Below, in pieces: positions 8,552 to 17,478 of a DNA stretch of 64,000 bases. The DNA lies in NCBI GenBank assembly GCA_035266845.1, contig DATFMP010000060.1, positions 1-64,000 on the forward strand, read 5' to 3'. The position numbers and the translations under genes were made by a program. The notes under the pieces are model-generated. The model had not been told where the DNA came from and did no database searches. It was given only the letters and a program-made list of their open reading frames with translations. Every line of letters starts with the position of its first letter. Position 1 is the first letter of the stretch. Source of the stretch: DATFMP01 sp035266845 (GTDB taxonomy: Bacteria; SAR324; JACQKK01).

Positions 8552-9253
8552 CTACCAGTGGGCCTGGGCCAGGATGAGCAGGGGGATGGGGGAGATGGCG
8601 ATGCACACCATCAGTACGTAGCGCGGGAAGCGGAACAGGCCGCTCATCCCGGCCACCATCCCGATGCCTCCGCCGCCGCCGATGAACGCGTTGCCCGGCA
8701 GGTTGAATGCGATGGCCACCGCCACGTAGCGGTGCCGCAGCAGGAAGGGGATGATGCGCGCGGGCGCCGTCTCCACCAACATCCGCAGGCGCTCCTCCGG
8801 CCCAAGCGGGCCCAGCCGTTCCACCAGCGCCTGCGCGCGATGGGCGTGCAGCCACCCGAATAGCCGCACGATCAGCCGCGGCGGCACCAGCCGACCCATG
8901 CCGTAGCTGACGGACAGCGCCAGCAGGGTGGAGGCGTACACGATGGCCACGCCCTCCGCCCGGAACATCATCAGCAGCGCCAGGCTGATCTCGATGCCCG
9001 GCACGAACGGCAGCGCCAGCGCCAGCACGTACACACCGATCACCGCGTACAGCACGGACGGCCCGTACGCCTCATAGAGCGGCGTGAACCGGGCGACGAG
9101 GCGGCCCTCCACCCAGTCGCTGCCCAGGTACAGCCCGGTCAGCAGCCCGGCGATCAGCGCAAGCCGCAGGCCCGTGCGCGCCCATCGCGCGGCCTTGTGC
9201 CACCGCGGCATGGCCTGCGTCGTCTCTCCGCCGCGTTCCGCATCGCTTGGCAT
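8552..9253 (-). CDS. VTT/DedA-like integral membrane protein
   Basis: About 233 residues with five hydrophobic segments: an N-terminal helix (LALIAGLLTGLYLGS), a long hydrophobic pair after a conserved-looking LPFVPGIEISLALL, a helix around ALSVSYGMG, a glycine-rich NLPGN...GGGGGIG loop entering the membrane, and a C-terminal helix. The PFVPG and glycine-rich re-entrant features resemble the SNARE-associated/VTT (DedA, TVP38) superfamily, but the match is by eye. Members act in lipid handling and membrane homeostasis. The start is uncertain: 9253 (AGGGA ten bases upstream) or 9211. It is divergent from apaH. Confidence 0.6.
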   Translation of the reverse strand: MPSDAERGGETTQAMPRWHKAARWARTGLRLALIAGLLTGLYLGSDWVEGRLVARFTPLYEAYGPSVLYAVIGVYVLALALPFVPGIEISLALLMMFRAEGVAIVYASTLLALSVSYGMGRLVPPRLIVRLFGWLHAHRAQALVERLGPLGPEERLRMLVETAPARIIPFLLRHRYVAVAIAFNLPGNAFIGGGGGIGMVAGMSGLFRFPRYVLMVCIAISPIPLLILAQAHW

Positions 9254-9359
9254 AGCGTGACATCCCTGGCATCCCCGCACGGTGCGTGCTAGGGAAGGGT
9301 CATTCTTGCCCGACTGGCCCGCACAAGTCATCCGCGCGCCGCTGCCGGATCTGCCCCGC

Positions 9360-10106
9360 ATGACCGTTCCGCCTCAAGCTGCCGCCGACCCCCGTCCGAT
9401 CTTGTTCGTGGGCGATATTCAGGGCTGCGTGCGTGAGCTGGACGCATTGCTCGCCCGGGCGGGCTTCCGCCCGGGCGAGCACCGGCTGCTGCCCGTGGGC
9501 GATACGATCAACCGCGGGCCCGATGCCGTGGGTGTGTTGGAGCGCCTGCGCGCCTGCGGAGCGGAGCCCATCCTGGGCAATCACGAGCGCGGGCTGCTGG
9601 AGATCTGGCGCACGGGCCACGCGCCCGCCTGGGCCCACGGCGAGCATTCGGCCTATGTGCAGCTGGTGCGTGCCGGGCGCTGGGAGGCAGCCATGGCGGA
9701 GATCGCCGGCTGGCCGCTGGTGCGCGAGGGGCCGGACTGGATCGCGGTGCACGCCGGGCTGCACCCGCACCTGCCGCCCCAGGCCACAGGCGCGGACTTC
9801 CTCACCGAGGTGCGCTGGTGCGATGCGCAGGGTCGGCGGCCCGAGGGCGCGTCCAAGGCTCACCTCGATCCGCCGCCGGGCTACCGGCCCTGGTACGCGT
9901 TCTATCGGGGTACGCGCATCGTGGTGTTCGGCCACTGGGCCCAGCGCGGGCTCATCATCGAGGGCCGGGTGCGCGGTCTGGATACGGGCTGCGTCTACGG
10001 TGGCCGCCTCACGGGGCTGTGGTGGCCGGAGGCGCGGCTGGTGCAGGTGGATGCGCTGCGCACCTACCGGGCCGTCACCGGGCCGGTGCCCCGACGGATG
10101 GAATAG
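9360..10106 (+). CDS. apaH: Bis(5'-nucleosyl)-tetraphosphatase (symmetrical)
   Basis: A 248-residue calcineurin-fold hydrolase that splits Ap4A into two ADP; in E. coli the same enzyme also removes Np4 caps from RNA. All phosphoesterase motifs are present: GDIQGC at residues 18-23, GDTINRGPDAVG (normally GDLVNRGP), GNHERG, VHAGL and FGHWAQRG. The ApaH-specific LDTGCVYGGRLTGL is near the C terminus. The start at 9360 gives the usual length; the longer frame from 9282 has no support. Read together with rppH at 24475, the window encodes two enzymes acting on RNA 5' ends or dinucleoside polyphosphates. Confidence 0.93.
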   Translation: MTVPPQAAADPRPILFVGDIQGCVRELDALLARAGFRPGEHRLLPVGDTINRGPDAVGVLERLRACGAEPILGNHERGLLEIWRTGHAPAWAHGEHSAYVQLVRAGRWEAAMAEIAGWPLVREGPDWIAVHAGLHPHLPPQATGADFLTEVRWCDAQGRRPEGASKAHLDPPPGYRPWYAFYRGTRIVVFGHWAQRGLIIEGRVRGLDTGCVYGGRLTGLWWPEARLVQVDALRTYRAVTGPVPRRME

Positions 10107-10181
10107 CCCATCACGGCCACCGCCGCGCCGATGGTTCGGTACGAGGTGCCGCCAAAAGCCGTGCATTGTCTGGAGGAGAGA

Positions 10182-10207
10182 GCCGCACCGGCGGACGCCG
10201 GTGCGGC
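10182..10207. terminator. Hairpin between convergent apaH and COG4315-type gene
   Basis: GCCGCACCGGC-GGAC-GCCGGTGCGGC is a perfect 11-bp stem with a 4-base loop, about 75 bases after the apaH stop. Only TT follows on the plus strand, so it may act as a weak terminator for either convergent gene. Confidence 0.5.
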
Positions 10208-10286
10208 TTGAAAGGCGACGACGGGCCCATCAGCCGCGAAAGGGGGGGGACGCGACCAACAGACCCGTCGTCTAGTCGTCATACTA

Positions 10287-10682
10287 CTACGGACGGGCTG
10301 CGTGCCAAAGCCCTTTCGCACCCTCGCCCTTCGTTTCTCCCGGGGCCTCGTCCTCGCCCAACGTATACAGGGGCTTGCCCTTATAGGCCCATTGCTTGCT
10401 GCCGTCGGGCCGGCTCACCAGCGTGTAGTCCCCCTCCGCCTGGTCCTCTTCCGTGGCCATGAGCGGCGGCCAGTTGTCCGCGCATTCGTCCACACAGGCG
10501 GACTGGCCGGACGCGTCCTTATCGAACGTGTATAGCGTAAGACCCTGCGAGTCCGCCAGTACCGGACCGATCCCTGTTTCCTGGGTCTGGGTGGGTTGGG
10601 CCGCAAAGGCCGGGTGCAGCAGCGCCGTCGCTGCCAGCAGGCTACTTGCCACCGCGATGGTTACAAGCAGTCGGTTGATCAT
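10287..10682 (-). CDS. Secreted COG4315/Lipoprotein_15-type protein
   Basis: A 131-residue exported protein. A Sec signal peptide ends near residue 28 (HPAFAAQ). The mature domain carries the family hallmark: LTLYTFDKD (YxFxxD), a Cys pair in SACVDECADNWPP, and a second aromatic repeat in KQWAYKGKPLYTLGED near the C terminus. Proteins of this type are small periplasmic or surface proteins of unknown function, often found near redox or stress genes. The lipobox of many relatives is missing here, so it is probably soluble. AGGAGA eight bases before the ATG supports the start; longer frames upstream are not credible. Confidence 0.82.
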   Translation of the reverse strand: MINRLLVTIAVASSLLAATALLHPAFAAQPTQTQETGIGPVLADSQGLTLYTFDKDASGQSACVDECADNWPPLMATEEDQAEGDYTLVSRPDGSKQWAYKGKPLYTLGEDEAPGETKGEGAKGLWHAARP

Positions 10683-11046
10683 GGGATTCGTTCTCCTGGA
10701 ACGACGATGTGAGCTGACGGGCCGGCGGTCGCTCGAGACGGAAATTCCGCCTTGGCACTGCGGCCACATCGGGCCTCGTCTTCCAGCAGTATAGCACAGC
10801 CGCAGAAAATTCAAGCCCCTTGAAGCGCGCATCGCTTGTGTTGACAGGCTCTCGCGGGATGGCCGCCGACCAGACCTGCGCGGGGGCGCTGTTTCCGCCG
10901 ATAGCCCTCTGTGACCCCCGCAGAGCCGGCTGCCACTGCAAAGCGCCACATGGGCGCTCCGCCGAAGCGGCCGTGCCGCGCGGGCTTGTGCGGGCTCGCT
11001 GCCAGAGCGGATCTCCCACGTGAGAGGCGGCGGGAGCGCGTCGCCG
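10683..11046. other. Gene-free stretch upstream of the COG4315-type gene
   Basis: No coding sequence is supported. It holds the extended -10 promoter listed at 10788-10814 and the 3' flank of sfsA. Confidence 0.45.
10788..10814 (-). promoter_or_regulatory. Extended -10 promoter for the COG4315-type gene
   Basis: On the minus strand TATACT (10793-10788) is preceded by TGC, giving the extended -10 form TGnTATACT. A TTGAAT lies 15 bases further upstream (10814-10809). The short spacer suits an extended -10 promoter. The start codon is about 105 bases downstream. Confidence 0.45.
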
Positions 11047-11745
11047 CTACAGCCCTACGGGCAGTGGTTGAGCCAGGGCAATGCCCTGCGGCGTGACGTC
11101 GGCCTGCCACGCCAGCACAGCCACGCCGGCGGCCGCCGCGCGGCGTAGCGCCTCGCCATAAGTCGGGTCGATATCGTCCGCGGGCACGAATCGCGCGCAG
11201 TCCATGCGCTGCACGACGAATAGCACGGCCGCGCGCTGACCGGCGCGCACTTGCGCAGCCAGTTCGGCCATGTGCTTGGCGGCGCGGGTGCTAACCGCAT
11301 CGGGGAAGGCCGCCACGCCCTCGCGGCCCATGGAGACATTCTTCACCTCCACCCAGCAGGGCGGCCCGTCGCCATCCTCCAGCAGCAGGTCCACGCGGCT
11401 GTTGGTTCCGTAACGCACCTCGCGGCGCAGCGTGCCGTAGCCCGCCAGTTCCGGGATGCGCCCGGCGCCGATCGCCTCGGCGGCCAACCCGTTGGCCAGC
11501 GAGGTGTTCACGCCCACCAATCCACCGCCGGCGCGCACCAGCTCCCACGTATACGCCAGCTTGCGCTTGGGGTTGTCGCTGCGGGAGACCCAGGCTTCCG
11601 CGTCGGGCTCCAGGCAGGTGCGCATGGAGCCCGTGTTGGGCGTGTGCGCGGTGATGGTCTCGCCTCCGTCCAGCGCGATGTCCACGAAGAAGCGCTTGTA
11701 GCGCTGCAGAAAGCGCCCGCGCAGCAGGGGCGAAGGGAACTCCAT
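11047..11745 (-). CDS. sfsA: SfsA family protein
   Basis: A 232-residue member of the sugar-fermentation-stimulation protein family. Recognisable segments are the N-terminal RGRFLQRYKRFF, HTPNTGSM, NTSLANGLAAEAI, the RVDLLLE core and VEVKNVS, then a C-terminal QRMDCARFVPADDIDPTYG. The D/E-V-K core resembles a restriction-endonuclease-like nuclease site; E. coli SfsA binds DNA but its cellular role is unsettled. The gene starts 7 bases after the stop of the upstream beta-barrel gene on the same strand, so the two are probably co-transcribed, although no functional link is known. Confidence 0.92.
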   Translation of the reverse strand: MEFPSPLLRGRFLQRYKRFFVDIALDGGETITAHTPNTGSMRTCLEPDAEAWVSRSDNPKRKLAYTWELVRAGGGLVGVNTSLANGLAAEAIGAGRIPELAGYGTLRREVRYGTNSRVDLLLEDGDGPPCWVEVKNVSMGREGVAAFPDAVSTRAAKHMAELAAQVRAGQRAAVLFVVQRMDCARFVPADDIDPTYGEALRRAAAAGVAVLAWQADVTPQGIALAQPLPVGL

Positions 11746-11752
11746 GACGCGC

Positions 11753-12574
11753 CTACTCCTTCACCGAGCCGCTGTAGCTGAGGGTCAGCCAGAACACGGT
11801 GGGCGGGTAGTCCTTGGTCTGTCCGTTGAACAGGTAGTGCCCGTCCGCATCGTATCCGGAGAGCAGCAACTGCGGGTTGGGGCGGTAGGATGCGTTCAGC
11901 GCCACGCTGAAGGCACCCAGCGGCATGCCGATGCTGCCGGTTACGTTCTGCAAGTGGGACGACTCGCCGACGCTGACCTTCCAGTTCACGCGCTCACCGC
12001 CGCCGATGGCCACGGTGGTGTAGGTGGCACCGCCACCGGGCACGGCATCGGGCACCACGTAGTGCGTCAGCGTAGGCGAGAGCGCCGGCAGCACGGGCGG
12101 CGACCACTTGATGAAGACCTCGTTGCTGGCACTGTCCGACGGCCCGAAGGTGTAGGCGGCTGCCCCGGCCGAGAAGGCGCCCAGCTTGTTGTGCCAGTCC
12201 CAGGCCAGTGTGTAGTCGATCTCGTCAGCCTTCTGCAGGCCTGCGAAGCTCGTGGCTGCATCGGGTTTGCGATCCTTCAGGGCCCAGCTGCTCCACACGC
12301 CGAAGGAGAGTCCGGACGGGCCGTAGAGCGTGAACCAGGGCTGCAACGCCGGCGAGAAGTTGAACGCGCTATGCGCCTTGTCGTGCCTGGCGAAGTCGGT
12401 CACGAAGAAGTCCTGCCCGCGGCTGACATAGTCCGTCACCAGATCCGCGCCATAATCCAGCAGCGGATCGCCCGGCGCGGCCGCGGCGGGCCGTGGCAGG
12501 CCCGCAAGCACAAGGATGGCCAGCATGGCCGTGATGACGTGGAGTCGGCAGGACTGCACAGCCCGACGATGCAT
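11753..12574 (-). CDS. Outer-membrane beta-barrel protein (TorF-like), copy A
   Basis: A 273-residue exported protein. The signal peptide ends near PRPAAAAPGD. The mature N terminus (YGADLVTDYVSRGQD) resembles the TorF-like porin family, whose mature proteins open with a strand followed by an FRG/SRG turn. Alternating hydrophobic and polar residues in later segments and the glycine-rich turns support a barrel of about 12 strands. The protein ends in SYSGSVKE, without the C-terminal aromatic residue typical of BAM substrates. Its neighbour at 12915 is a clear paralogue with the same ending. The ATG has AAGGGAG in front; ligand or transport role is unknown. Confidence 0.72.
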   Translation of the reverse strand: MHRRAVQSCRLHVITAMLAILVLAGLPRPAAAAPGDPLLDYGADLVTDYVSRGQDFFVTDFARHDKAHSAFNFSPALQPWFTLYGPSGLSFGVWSSWALKDRKPDAATSFAGLQKADEIDYTLAWDWHNKLGAFSAGAAAYTFGPSDSASNEVFIKWSPPVLPALSPTLTHYVVPDAVPGGGATYTTVAIGGGERVNWKVSVGESSHLQNVTGSIGMPLGAFSVALNASYRPNPQLLLSGYDADGHYLFNGQTKDYPPTVFWLTLSYSGSVKE

Positions 12575-12914
12575 GGTGCAAGCTCCCTTGGGGTGCGGCC
12601 ACGGCTTGGCGCCGTCCGCGCCTGGGCTGGAACCTGCCAAGCGCGGCCAACACGCAAACGGGTCGGCACTTTGTTGAGAATACGGCTGGGGCGGCGCCCC
12701 ACCTTTTACAGCAGGCTAGCAGAAGCGTTGCGGTGGAGGAAACGCCGGGAAGGAAAAGTCGGGGCGACCCGAGGGTAGGTCGCCCCGCCGGGGGGAACCG
12801 CGCATCGCGGCGGCAGGCGGCCGGGGAGCAGCCGACCGACCGGCAGAGGGGATGCCGCTGGCGCGGATGTGGGCACGGACCTGGCGGTCCGGCCGCACCT
12901 GCACTGCTACTGCA
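12575..12914. other. Spacer between the two beta-barrel paralogues
   Basis: No gene. It contains the intrinsic-terminator candidate at 12750-12787 and presumably the promoter of copy A, for which no clear consensus was seen. Confidence 0.45.
12750..12787 (-). terminator. Intrinsic terminator candidate for beta-barrel copy B
   Basis: Read on the minus strand, CGGGGCGACC and GGTCGCCCCG (12787-12760) form a perfect 10-bp stem with an 8-base loop, followed by ACTTTTCC. It lies about 130 bases after the stop of the gene ending at 12915 and separates the two paralogues transcriptionally. Confidence 0.6.
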
Positions 12915-13700
12915 CTACTCCTTCACGGAGCCGGAGTAGTTGATGTCGATCCAGAAGATCGCGGCCTTCTCCGTCGAGCCGTCCGGCAGGTTGGGGCGGT
13001 CGGCCACGTTCAGCGAGATGGACAGGGGGCCCACCGGATACCCGACGGACGCGGTGATGTCGTTCAGGGTCACCGTCTTGCCGATCGAGAGCGACCAGGT
13101 GAGCTTGTCGCCGCCACCGATGGACAGCAGGTCGTACGTGGAGCCGCCGTACCCGCCTGCACTCGGCGACACGGCATCCACCGAGACGTAGTGCGTGAAC
13201 TTGGGCGAGATGGACGGCAGGATCGCCGGCGCATAGCTCACATAGACCTCCTTGGTAGCGGACAGCGACGGCATGGCCGTGAGGGTGTACGTGACCAGGC
13301 CCGCCGAGAACCCACCCATCTTGTTGCTCCAGTCCCAACCCAGCGTGTAGTCGATCTCGTCCAGCTGCTCCAGGCCGGCGAAGCTCGTGGCCGTATCCGG
13401 CTTGCGATCCGTCAGCGCGAAGCTGCCCCACATGTTGAAGGACAAGCCGCCGGGCCCGTAAAACGTGATGGATGGCTGCAGCGCGGGGGCCACGTTGAAG
13501 GCCGCGGGCTGCTTGTTGTCCTTGGCGAACTTGGACACGTAGAGGTCATTGCCACGCCACACGTAGTTGCTGACGAGATCGGCGCCGTAGTCCATCAGCG
13601 TGTCGCCCGGCGCGGCGGAGGCCAGCCGCGGCAGGCCCAGCACCGTCACCGCCGCTGCGATGACGAGGAACCGATGGCAGAAGGTTTTCCAACGACTCAT
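12915..13700 (-). CDS. Outer-membrane beta-barrel protein (TorF-like), copy B
   Basis: A 261-residue paralogue of the product at 11753. Shared blocks include GADLVSNYVWRGNDLYVSKFA, the ALQPSITFYGPGGLSF segment, DRKPDTATSFAGL, DEIDYTLGWDW and the final NYSGSVKE. A signal peptide ends near PRLASAAPGD. Both proteins appear to be exported barrels with a non-aromatic C terminus. Copy B differs mostly in the middle strands and surface loops, which suggests different ligands. The start at 13700 is the ATG directly before the signal peptide; the frame extends further upstream without support. Confidence 0.72.
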   Translation of the reverse strand: MSRWKTFCHRFLVIAAAVTVLGLPRLASAAPGDTLMDYGADLVSNYVWRGNDLYVSKFAKDNKQPAAFNVAPALQPSITFYGPGGLSFNMWGSFALTDRKPDTATSFAGLEQLDEIDYTLGWDWSNKMGGFSAGLVTYTLTAMPSLSATKEVYVSYAPAILPSISPKFTHYVSVDAVSPSAGGYGGSTYDLLSIGGGDKLTWSLSIGKTVTLNDITASVGYPVGPLSISLNVADRPNLPDGSTEKAAIFWIDINYSGSVKE

Positions 13701-14119
13701 GGGGCGTACTCCTTTGTGGCTGCAAGGTTGGGACGCGTTACGGTCGCGCACGGTGAGGGCGCCGTTATCACCGGTCAGCGCGACCGGCGATGTTGCGAGA
13801 CCCTTGGAGACGGGTTGCGCCGTGCGCGATACCGTCCCGCGGATCACCGTTCTGTCCCTCCCTGTCGCACGAAGCGTGCCGCCCTGCCGTGGGGGTTAAC
13901 CAACTGATATGACAGGGTGGCGTAAGCAAAGACCATCCGGGTCTGCTTAATTGCCGCGCAGTCCAGCGGTGTCGCCGCCGCGAAGTTGGGCAGTTGGATT
14001 CCGAAGGGGGATTGGGCGCTGCTGCTGCCGCAGAAATGCGGTTGTAACGAGAGCTTGCGGGATCGTGCCGAAATGGGCGGGCGCTGCAGAAGTGCGGCCG
14101 AGGCAGGCCCGGCGTGGAC
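13701..14119. other. Gene-free stretch
   Basis: No convincing coding sequence, hairpin or strong promoter was found. It lies between the start of beta-barrel copy B and the end of rsmB, both on the minus strand, and should hold the copy B promoter. Confidence 0.4.
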
Positions 14120-15547
14120 TCAGGCGCCCCGCCGTTGCAGTATCGCGGCGTAGAGCCCCATCTGCTGGGGGCCGGGCAGCAGCTGCAGCGCACCGTCCTT
14201 CGTGAGCAGGCTGCGTGGCTCGGCGCCGAGCCCGGCGGGTCGTGGCAGGTCGGCGAAGGAGCGCTGCCGGAAGGCGGGCTGCGCCGCCAGGAATCGCTGC
14301 ACGGCGTCCTCGTTCTCTTCCGGCTCCAGGCTGCAGGTTGCGTAGAGCACATGCCCGCCCCGCCGCACGGCACGGGCCGCCTCGGTGAGCAGCGCCGACT
14401 GCGTCTCGGCAAAGGCCGGCAGGTCCTCCAGGTGCTTGCGCCACTTCAGCTCGGGGTACTTGCGGATCATGCCCGTGGCGGAGCAGGGCGCATCCAGCAG
14501 CACGGCGTCCCACGCTCTGTCCGCGCAGGGCAGGTGACGCCCGTCGGCGCGCAACAGGGGCGTGGCGGGCAGCCGCAGCCGCTGCAGATTCTCGCGCACC
14601 TGCGCCAGGCGGGCCGCGGAAAGCTCCGCCCCCACGGCCCAGGTGCCCGGCCGGCGCAGGCCCACCAGGTGCGTGAGCTTGCCGCCCGGTGCGGCGCAGG
14701 CATCCAGCACCCGCCCCTCCAGCAGGGGCGCCACCCAGGCCATCAGGAGCTGCGACGAGACGTCCTGCACGTAGCAAAGCCCCTCGCGGAAGGCCTGCGT
14801 GCGCAACACAGCCCCCAACTGCTCGCTCCACAGCGCGTCGGCCAGCAGGGGGTGGCGGCTGGCGCGCACGCCCTCCTCGGTCAGGCGCCGCAGCAGCGCC
14901 TGCGGTCCGATGCGGCCGGTTTCCACGCGCAGGGCGGCGCCCTCGTAGCGGTCGTTGGCCTCGCAGATCGCCGTCGTCCGGCCGGTACCGTAGCGCGCCG
15001 TCCAGCGTTCCACCATCCAGTCCGGGTGCGAGGCGCGCACCGCCAGCGGCAATGGTTGCGCGGTGTCCGTTCCGCGCAGGCCCTCGCGTTGCGCCGTGCG
15101 CAGAATGGCGTTGACCCAGCTTCTGGCCCACGGCTTGCGCAGGGCCGGAGCCAGCGCGACGGTCTCGAACACGGCCGCGTGGGGTGCCATGTCCAGGAAG
15201 CGCAGCTGGTACAGCCCCAGCATCCCCAGCGCCAGCGCCTCCGCATCCACCCGATTGGGCGGGCGATCGGCCAGCCGCGCCACCTCCGCTTCCAGCAGCC
15301 GGCGGTGCCGCACCATGCCCCGCAGCAGTTGCACGTACAGCCGCCGCTGTGCGTCGTCGCGCAGGGCGACCGGTGGCTCGGCGGCGAAGGGCCCGCCGCG
15401 CGCGAAGTCCAGCCAGGCGCGCACCACCGCAAGCCGCACGGCATCGGGGGGTGTCTTGGCCGCGCCAGGATGCTGCGGCTTGCCGCCGGGGCGGGCCTTG
15501 CGGCCGGAAGGACGGGGCTGACGGGATCGGGGTGGCGCAGGCGTCAT
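14120..15547 (-). CDS. rsmB: 16S rRNA m5C967 methyltransferase
   Basis: A 475-residue SAM-dependent RNA methyltransferase that forms m5C967 in 16S rRNA. A basic Pro/Arg-rich tail (residues 1-33) precedes a NusB-like RNA-binding domain (about 35-165) and the NOL1/NOP2/Sun catalytic domain. The SAM site is DACAAPGGK; the two catalytic cysteines are Cys355 in DAPCSATG and Cys405 in ATCSLEPEEN. The usual partner fmt is not adjacent; instead the gene is divergent from ogt. The start at 15547 was chosen because it directly precedes the basic tail; the frame extends to 15739 but overlaps the ogt start. Confidence 0.92.
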   Translation of the reverse strand: MTPAPPRSRQPRPSGRKARPGGKPQHPGAAKTPPDAVRLAVVRAWLDFARGGPFAAEPPVALRDDAQRRLYVQLLRGMVRHRRLLEAEVARLADRPPNRVDAEALALGMLGLYQLRFLDMAPHAAVFETVALAPALRKPWARSWVNAILRTAQREGLRGTDTAQPLPLAVRASHPDWMVERWTARYGTGRTTAICEANDRYEGAALRVETGRIGPQALLRRLTEEGVRASRHPLLADALWSEQLGAVLRTQAFREGLCYVQDVSSQLLMAWVAPLLEGRVLDACAAPGGKLTHLVGLRRPGTWAVGAELSAARLAQVRENLQRLRLPATPLLRADGRHLPCADRAWDAVLLDAPCSATGMIRKYPELKWRKHLEDLPAFAETQSALLTEAARAVRRGGHVLYATCSLEPEENEDAVQRFLAAQPAFRQRSFADLPRPAGLGAEPRSLLTKDGALQLLPGPQQMGLYAAILQRRGA

Positions 15548-15716
15548 GAAGCGGGCTGAGAGCGGATTTGGTAGCGCGTTGGAGGGCAGGCGGGCCTTGC
15601 GGCAGGTTCCCACCCAGCTTGCCAGATCGTCCGGCAAAACGATATGAATGACCATGCGGGCCCCACGCGCCCCGCGCGCACCGCACATCCCACCCGAACC
15701 CACCGCAGGAGGCCGC

Positions 15717-16241
15717 ATGGACGCGCTCCACTTTGCCACGCTGAAGTCTCCGCTGGGCCCCGTGCTGGTCGCCGGAGACGCGGCGGGCCTGCGCTATATC
15801 AGCTTTCTGGCCGGCACGGCGGCGCTGCAACCTGAGCCCGATTGGGTGCGGGACGAGCGGCCGCTGGCCGAGGCACTGCGGCAGCTCCGTGCGTACTTCG
15901 CCGGCGACCTGCAGCGCTTCGAGCTGCCGCTGGCGCCGCGCGGCACGCCCTTCCAGCAGCGCGTGTGGCAGGAGCTGCGGCGGATTCCCTACGGCCAGAC
16001 CATCTCCTACGGCGAACTGGCGCGCCGCATCGGGCGGCCTAGCGCTTCGCGCGCCGTGGGCGCGGCCAACGGGCGCAACCCCCTGCCCATCGTGGTGCCC
16101 TGCCATCGCGTGATCGGCAGCACGGGGCGGCTCACGGGCTTTGCGGGCGGCCTGCACCTGAAGGAAGGCCTGCTGGCCCTGGAGCAGGCGCACGCACCGG
16201 CACCGTCCGTGGGCCAGCCGCTGCAGGCAGCCCTACTGTGA
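15717..16241 (+). CDS. ogt: Methylated-DNA-protein-cysteine methyltransferase
   Basis: A 174-residue suicide repair protein that removes O6-alkyl groups from guanine onto its active cysteine. The N-terminal domain is followed by the winged-helix-like ATase domain with GTPFQQRVWQEL and SYGELARRIGRPSASRAVGA, and the active site VVPCHRVIGS with Cys129. The length matches Ogt proteins without an Ada AraC domain. CAGGAGG four bases before the ATG fixes the start. Its stop codon overlaps the GTG of the glycosylase gene (GTGA at 16238-16241), so the two alkylation-repair enzymes are translationally coupled. Confidence 0.94.
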   Translation: MDALHFATLKSPLGPVLVAGDAAGLRYISFLAGTAALQPEPDWVRDERPLAEALRQLRAYFAGDLQRFELPLAPRGTPFQQRVWQELRRIPYGQTISYGELARRIGRPSASRAVGAANGRNPLPIVVPCHRVIGSTGRLTGFAGGLHLKEGLLALEQAHAPAPSVGQPLQAALL

Positions 16242-17398
16242 GTGCCCGCTCCCGCGCGGCCGGCACCGCACCGCGGGCCGGCACGGCGCCCCGATCAGGC
16301 ACTGCGGCGCCGGGTGCATCGTCCCTGCCTGAGCGGGAGGTGGCGCGGGCGCTGCTGTCCGGGCGTGAGGCCACCGCCGCGCTGGCCCGCGCGGCCGGGC
16401 AGCGGGACGTCGCTGCGCTGACGCGTCTGCTGGAGCGCAAGCTGCTCGCCGGGCCGACGGAACTGGCCGCGTTCGGCCGCACGGGCCGCTACACGCTGCG
16501 TTACGGCGGGCCTTTCCATGTAGAGCAGACCCTGCGCTACCTGGCGCGCGATCCGGACAATCTGGCCGAGCGGGTCACGGGTGCGACCTACCACCGCTTC
16601 TTTCCGCTGGGGACGCGGCAGGTGCCGCTGCGCCTGACCCTGGGCGCGGACGGCTGCGCGGTGGCCGTGGAGGGCCGGCTCCCGCCCGCGGACAAGCTGG
16701 TGCTGCACGAGCGGCTGGTGCGCTTCCTGGGCCTGGACCAGCCGCTGGCGGGCTTCTATCGGGCGGTGCGGGGCGATGCCGTGATGGCTCCCCTGGTGCG
16801 TGGTCTGCGCGGCGTGCGCATCCCCCAGGTGCCCAGCCTGTGGGAGGCGCTGTGCTGGGCCATCATCGGCCAGCAGATCAACCTCGCCTTTGCCTACCGC
16901 CTGCGCAACCGCTTCATCGCGTTGGGCCACCAAGCCGCCAACGGCAACGGTACGGAGGGCTCCGCGTCCGGAGGCGCTCCGTTGCCCTTCCCCGGTCCCG
17001 AGCAGGTGCTGCGCATTCCCGAGCCCGCCTGGCGCGAGGCCCAGTTCTCGCGGCAGAAGACGGCCTACCTGATCGGCGTGGCCGGCGCCTTCCTGGATGG
17101 CACGCTCTCCGAGGAAGCCCTGGACGCGGCCGACACGGAGGCCGTGGAGGCCACCCTGCGCGCCGTGCGCGGCCTTGGCCCCTGGAGCGTGGCCTACGGC
17201 CTGCTGCGTGCGCTGGGGCGCGTGGATGCCTTGCCCGTGGGCGATGCGGGCCTGAGGGCCGCGCTGCGGCATCACTACCGCCTGCCGGCCCCGCCCGATG
17301 CGCGCGGCCAGGAGGCGCTGATGGAACCGTTCCGTCCCTACCGCGGGCTGGCCACCTACTATTTCTGGAAGTCCCTGGATCAGATGCGCCAGGAGTAG
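16238..17398 (+). CDS. alkA: DNA-3-methyladenine glycosylase II (AlkA-like)
   Basis: A 386-residue base-excision glycosylase. The N-terminal third has the AlkA-type domain after an Ala/Arg/Thr-rich linker (residues 1-40). The helix-hairpin-helix GPD domain includes IIGQQINLAFAYRLRNRF, the hairpin GLGPWSVAYGLL, and the catalytic Asp336 in LPVGDAGLR. It is longer than E. coli AlkA (282 residues), mainly from the N-terminal tail and an insert around residues 232-250. The start GTG overlaps the ogt stop, so ogt and alkA form a two-gene repair operon. Confidence 0.9.
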   Translation: MSARSRAAGTAPRAGTAPRSGTAAPGASSLPEREVARALLSGREATAALARAAGQRDVAALTRLLERKLLAGPTELAAFGRTGRYTLRYGGPFHVEQTLRYLARDPDNLAERVTGATYHRFFPLGTRQVPLRLTLGADGCAVAVEGRLPPADKLVLHERLVRFLGLDQPLAGFYRAVRGDAVMAPLVRGLRGVRIPQVPSLWEALCWAIIGQQINLAFAYRLRNRFIALGHQAANGNGTEGSASGGAPLPFPGPEQVLRIPEPAWREAQFSRQKTAYLIGVAGAFLDGTLSEEALDAADTEAVEATLRAVRGLGPWSVAYGLLRALGRVDALPVGDAGLRAALRHHYRLPAPPDARGQEALMEPFRPYRGLATYYFWKSLDQMRQE

Positions 17399-17472
17399 TC
17401 CTCCCCCTGGATCGCCTGCCGACGGACTCTACGAATCCACCGCTCGCCGAACCCACAGCCCGATCCCTGCGT

Positions 17473-17478
17473 TATAAT
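17473..17478 (+). promoter_or_regulatory. TATAAT -10 element before the CheA-like gene
   Basis: A perfect TATAAT lies 75 bases after alkA. No good -35 is present at 16-18 bp upstream. It would start transcription near 17485, upstream of both candidate starts (17506 ATG, 17587 GTG) of the kinase gene. Confidence 0.4.

Noticed and set aside
13947..16193. Minus-strand open frame of 748 codons across rsmB and ogt
   Set aside because: It overlaps two well-identified genes in other frames and has shadow composition.
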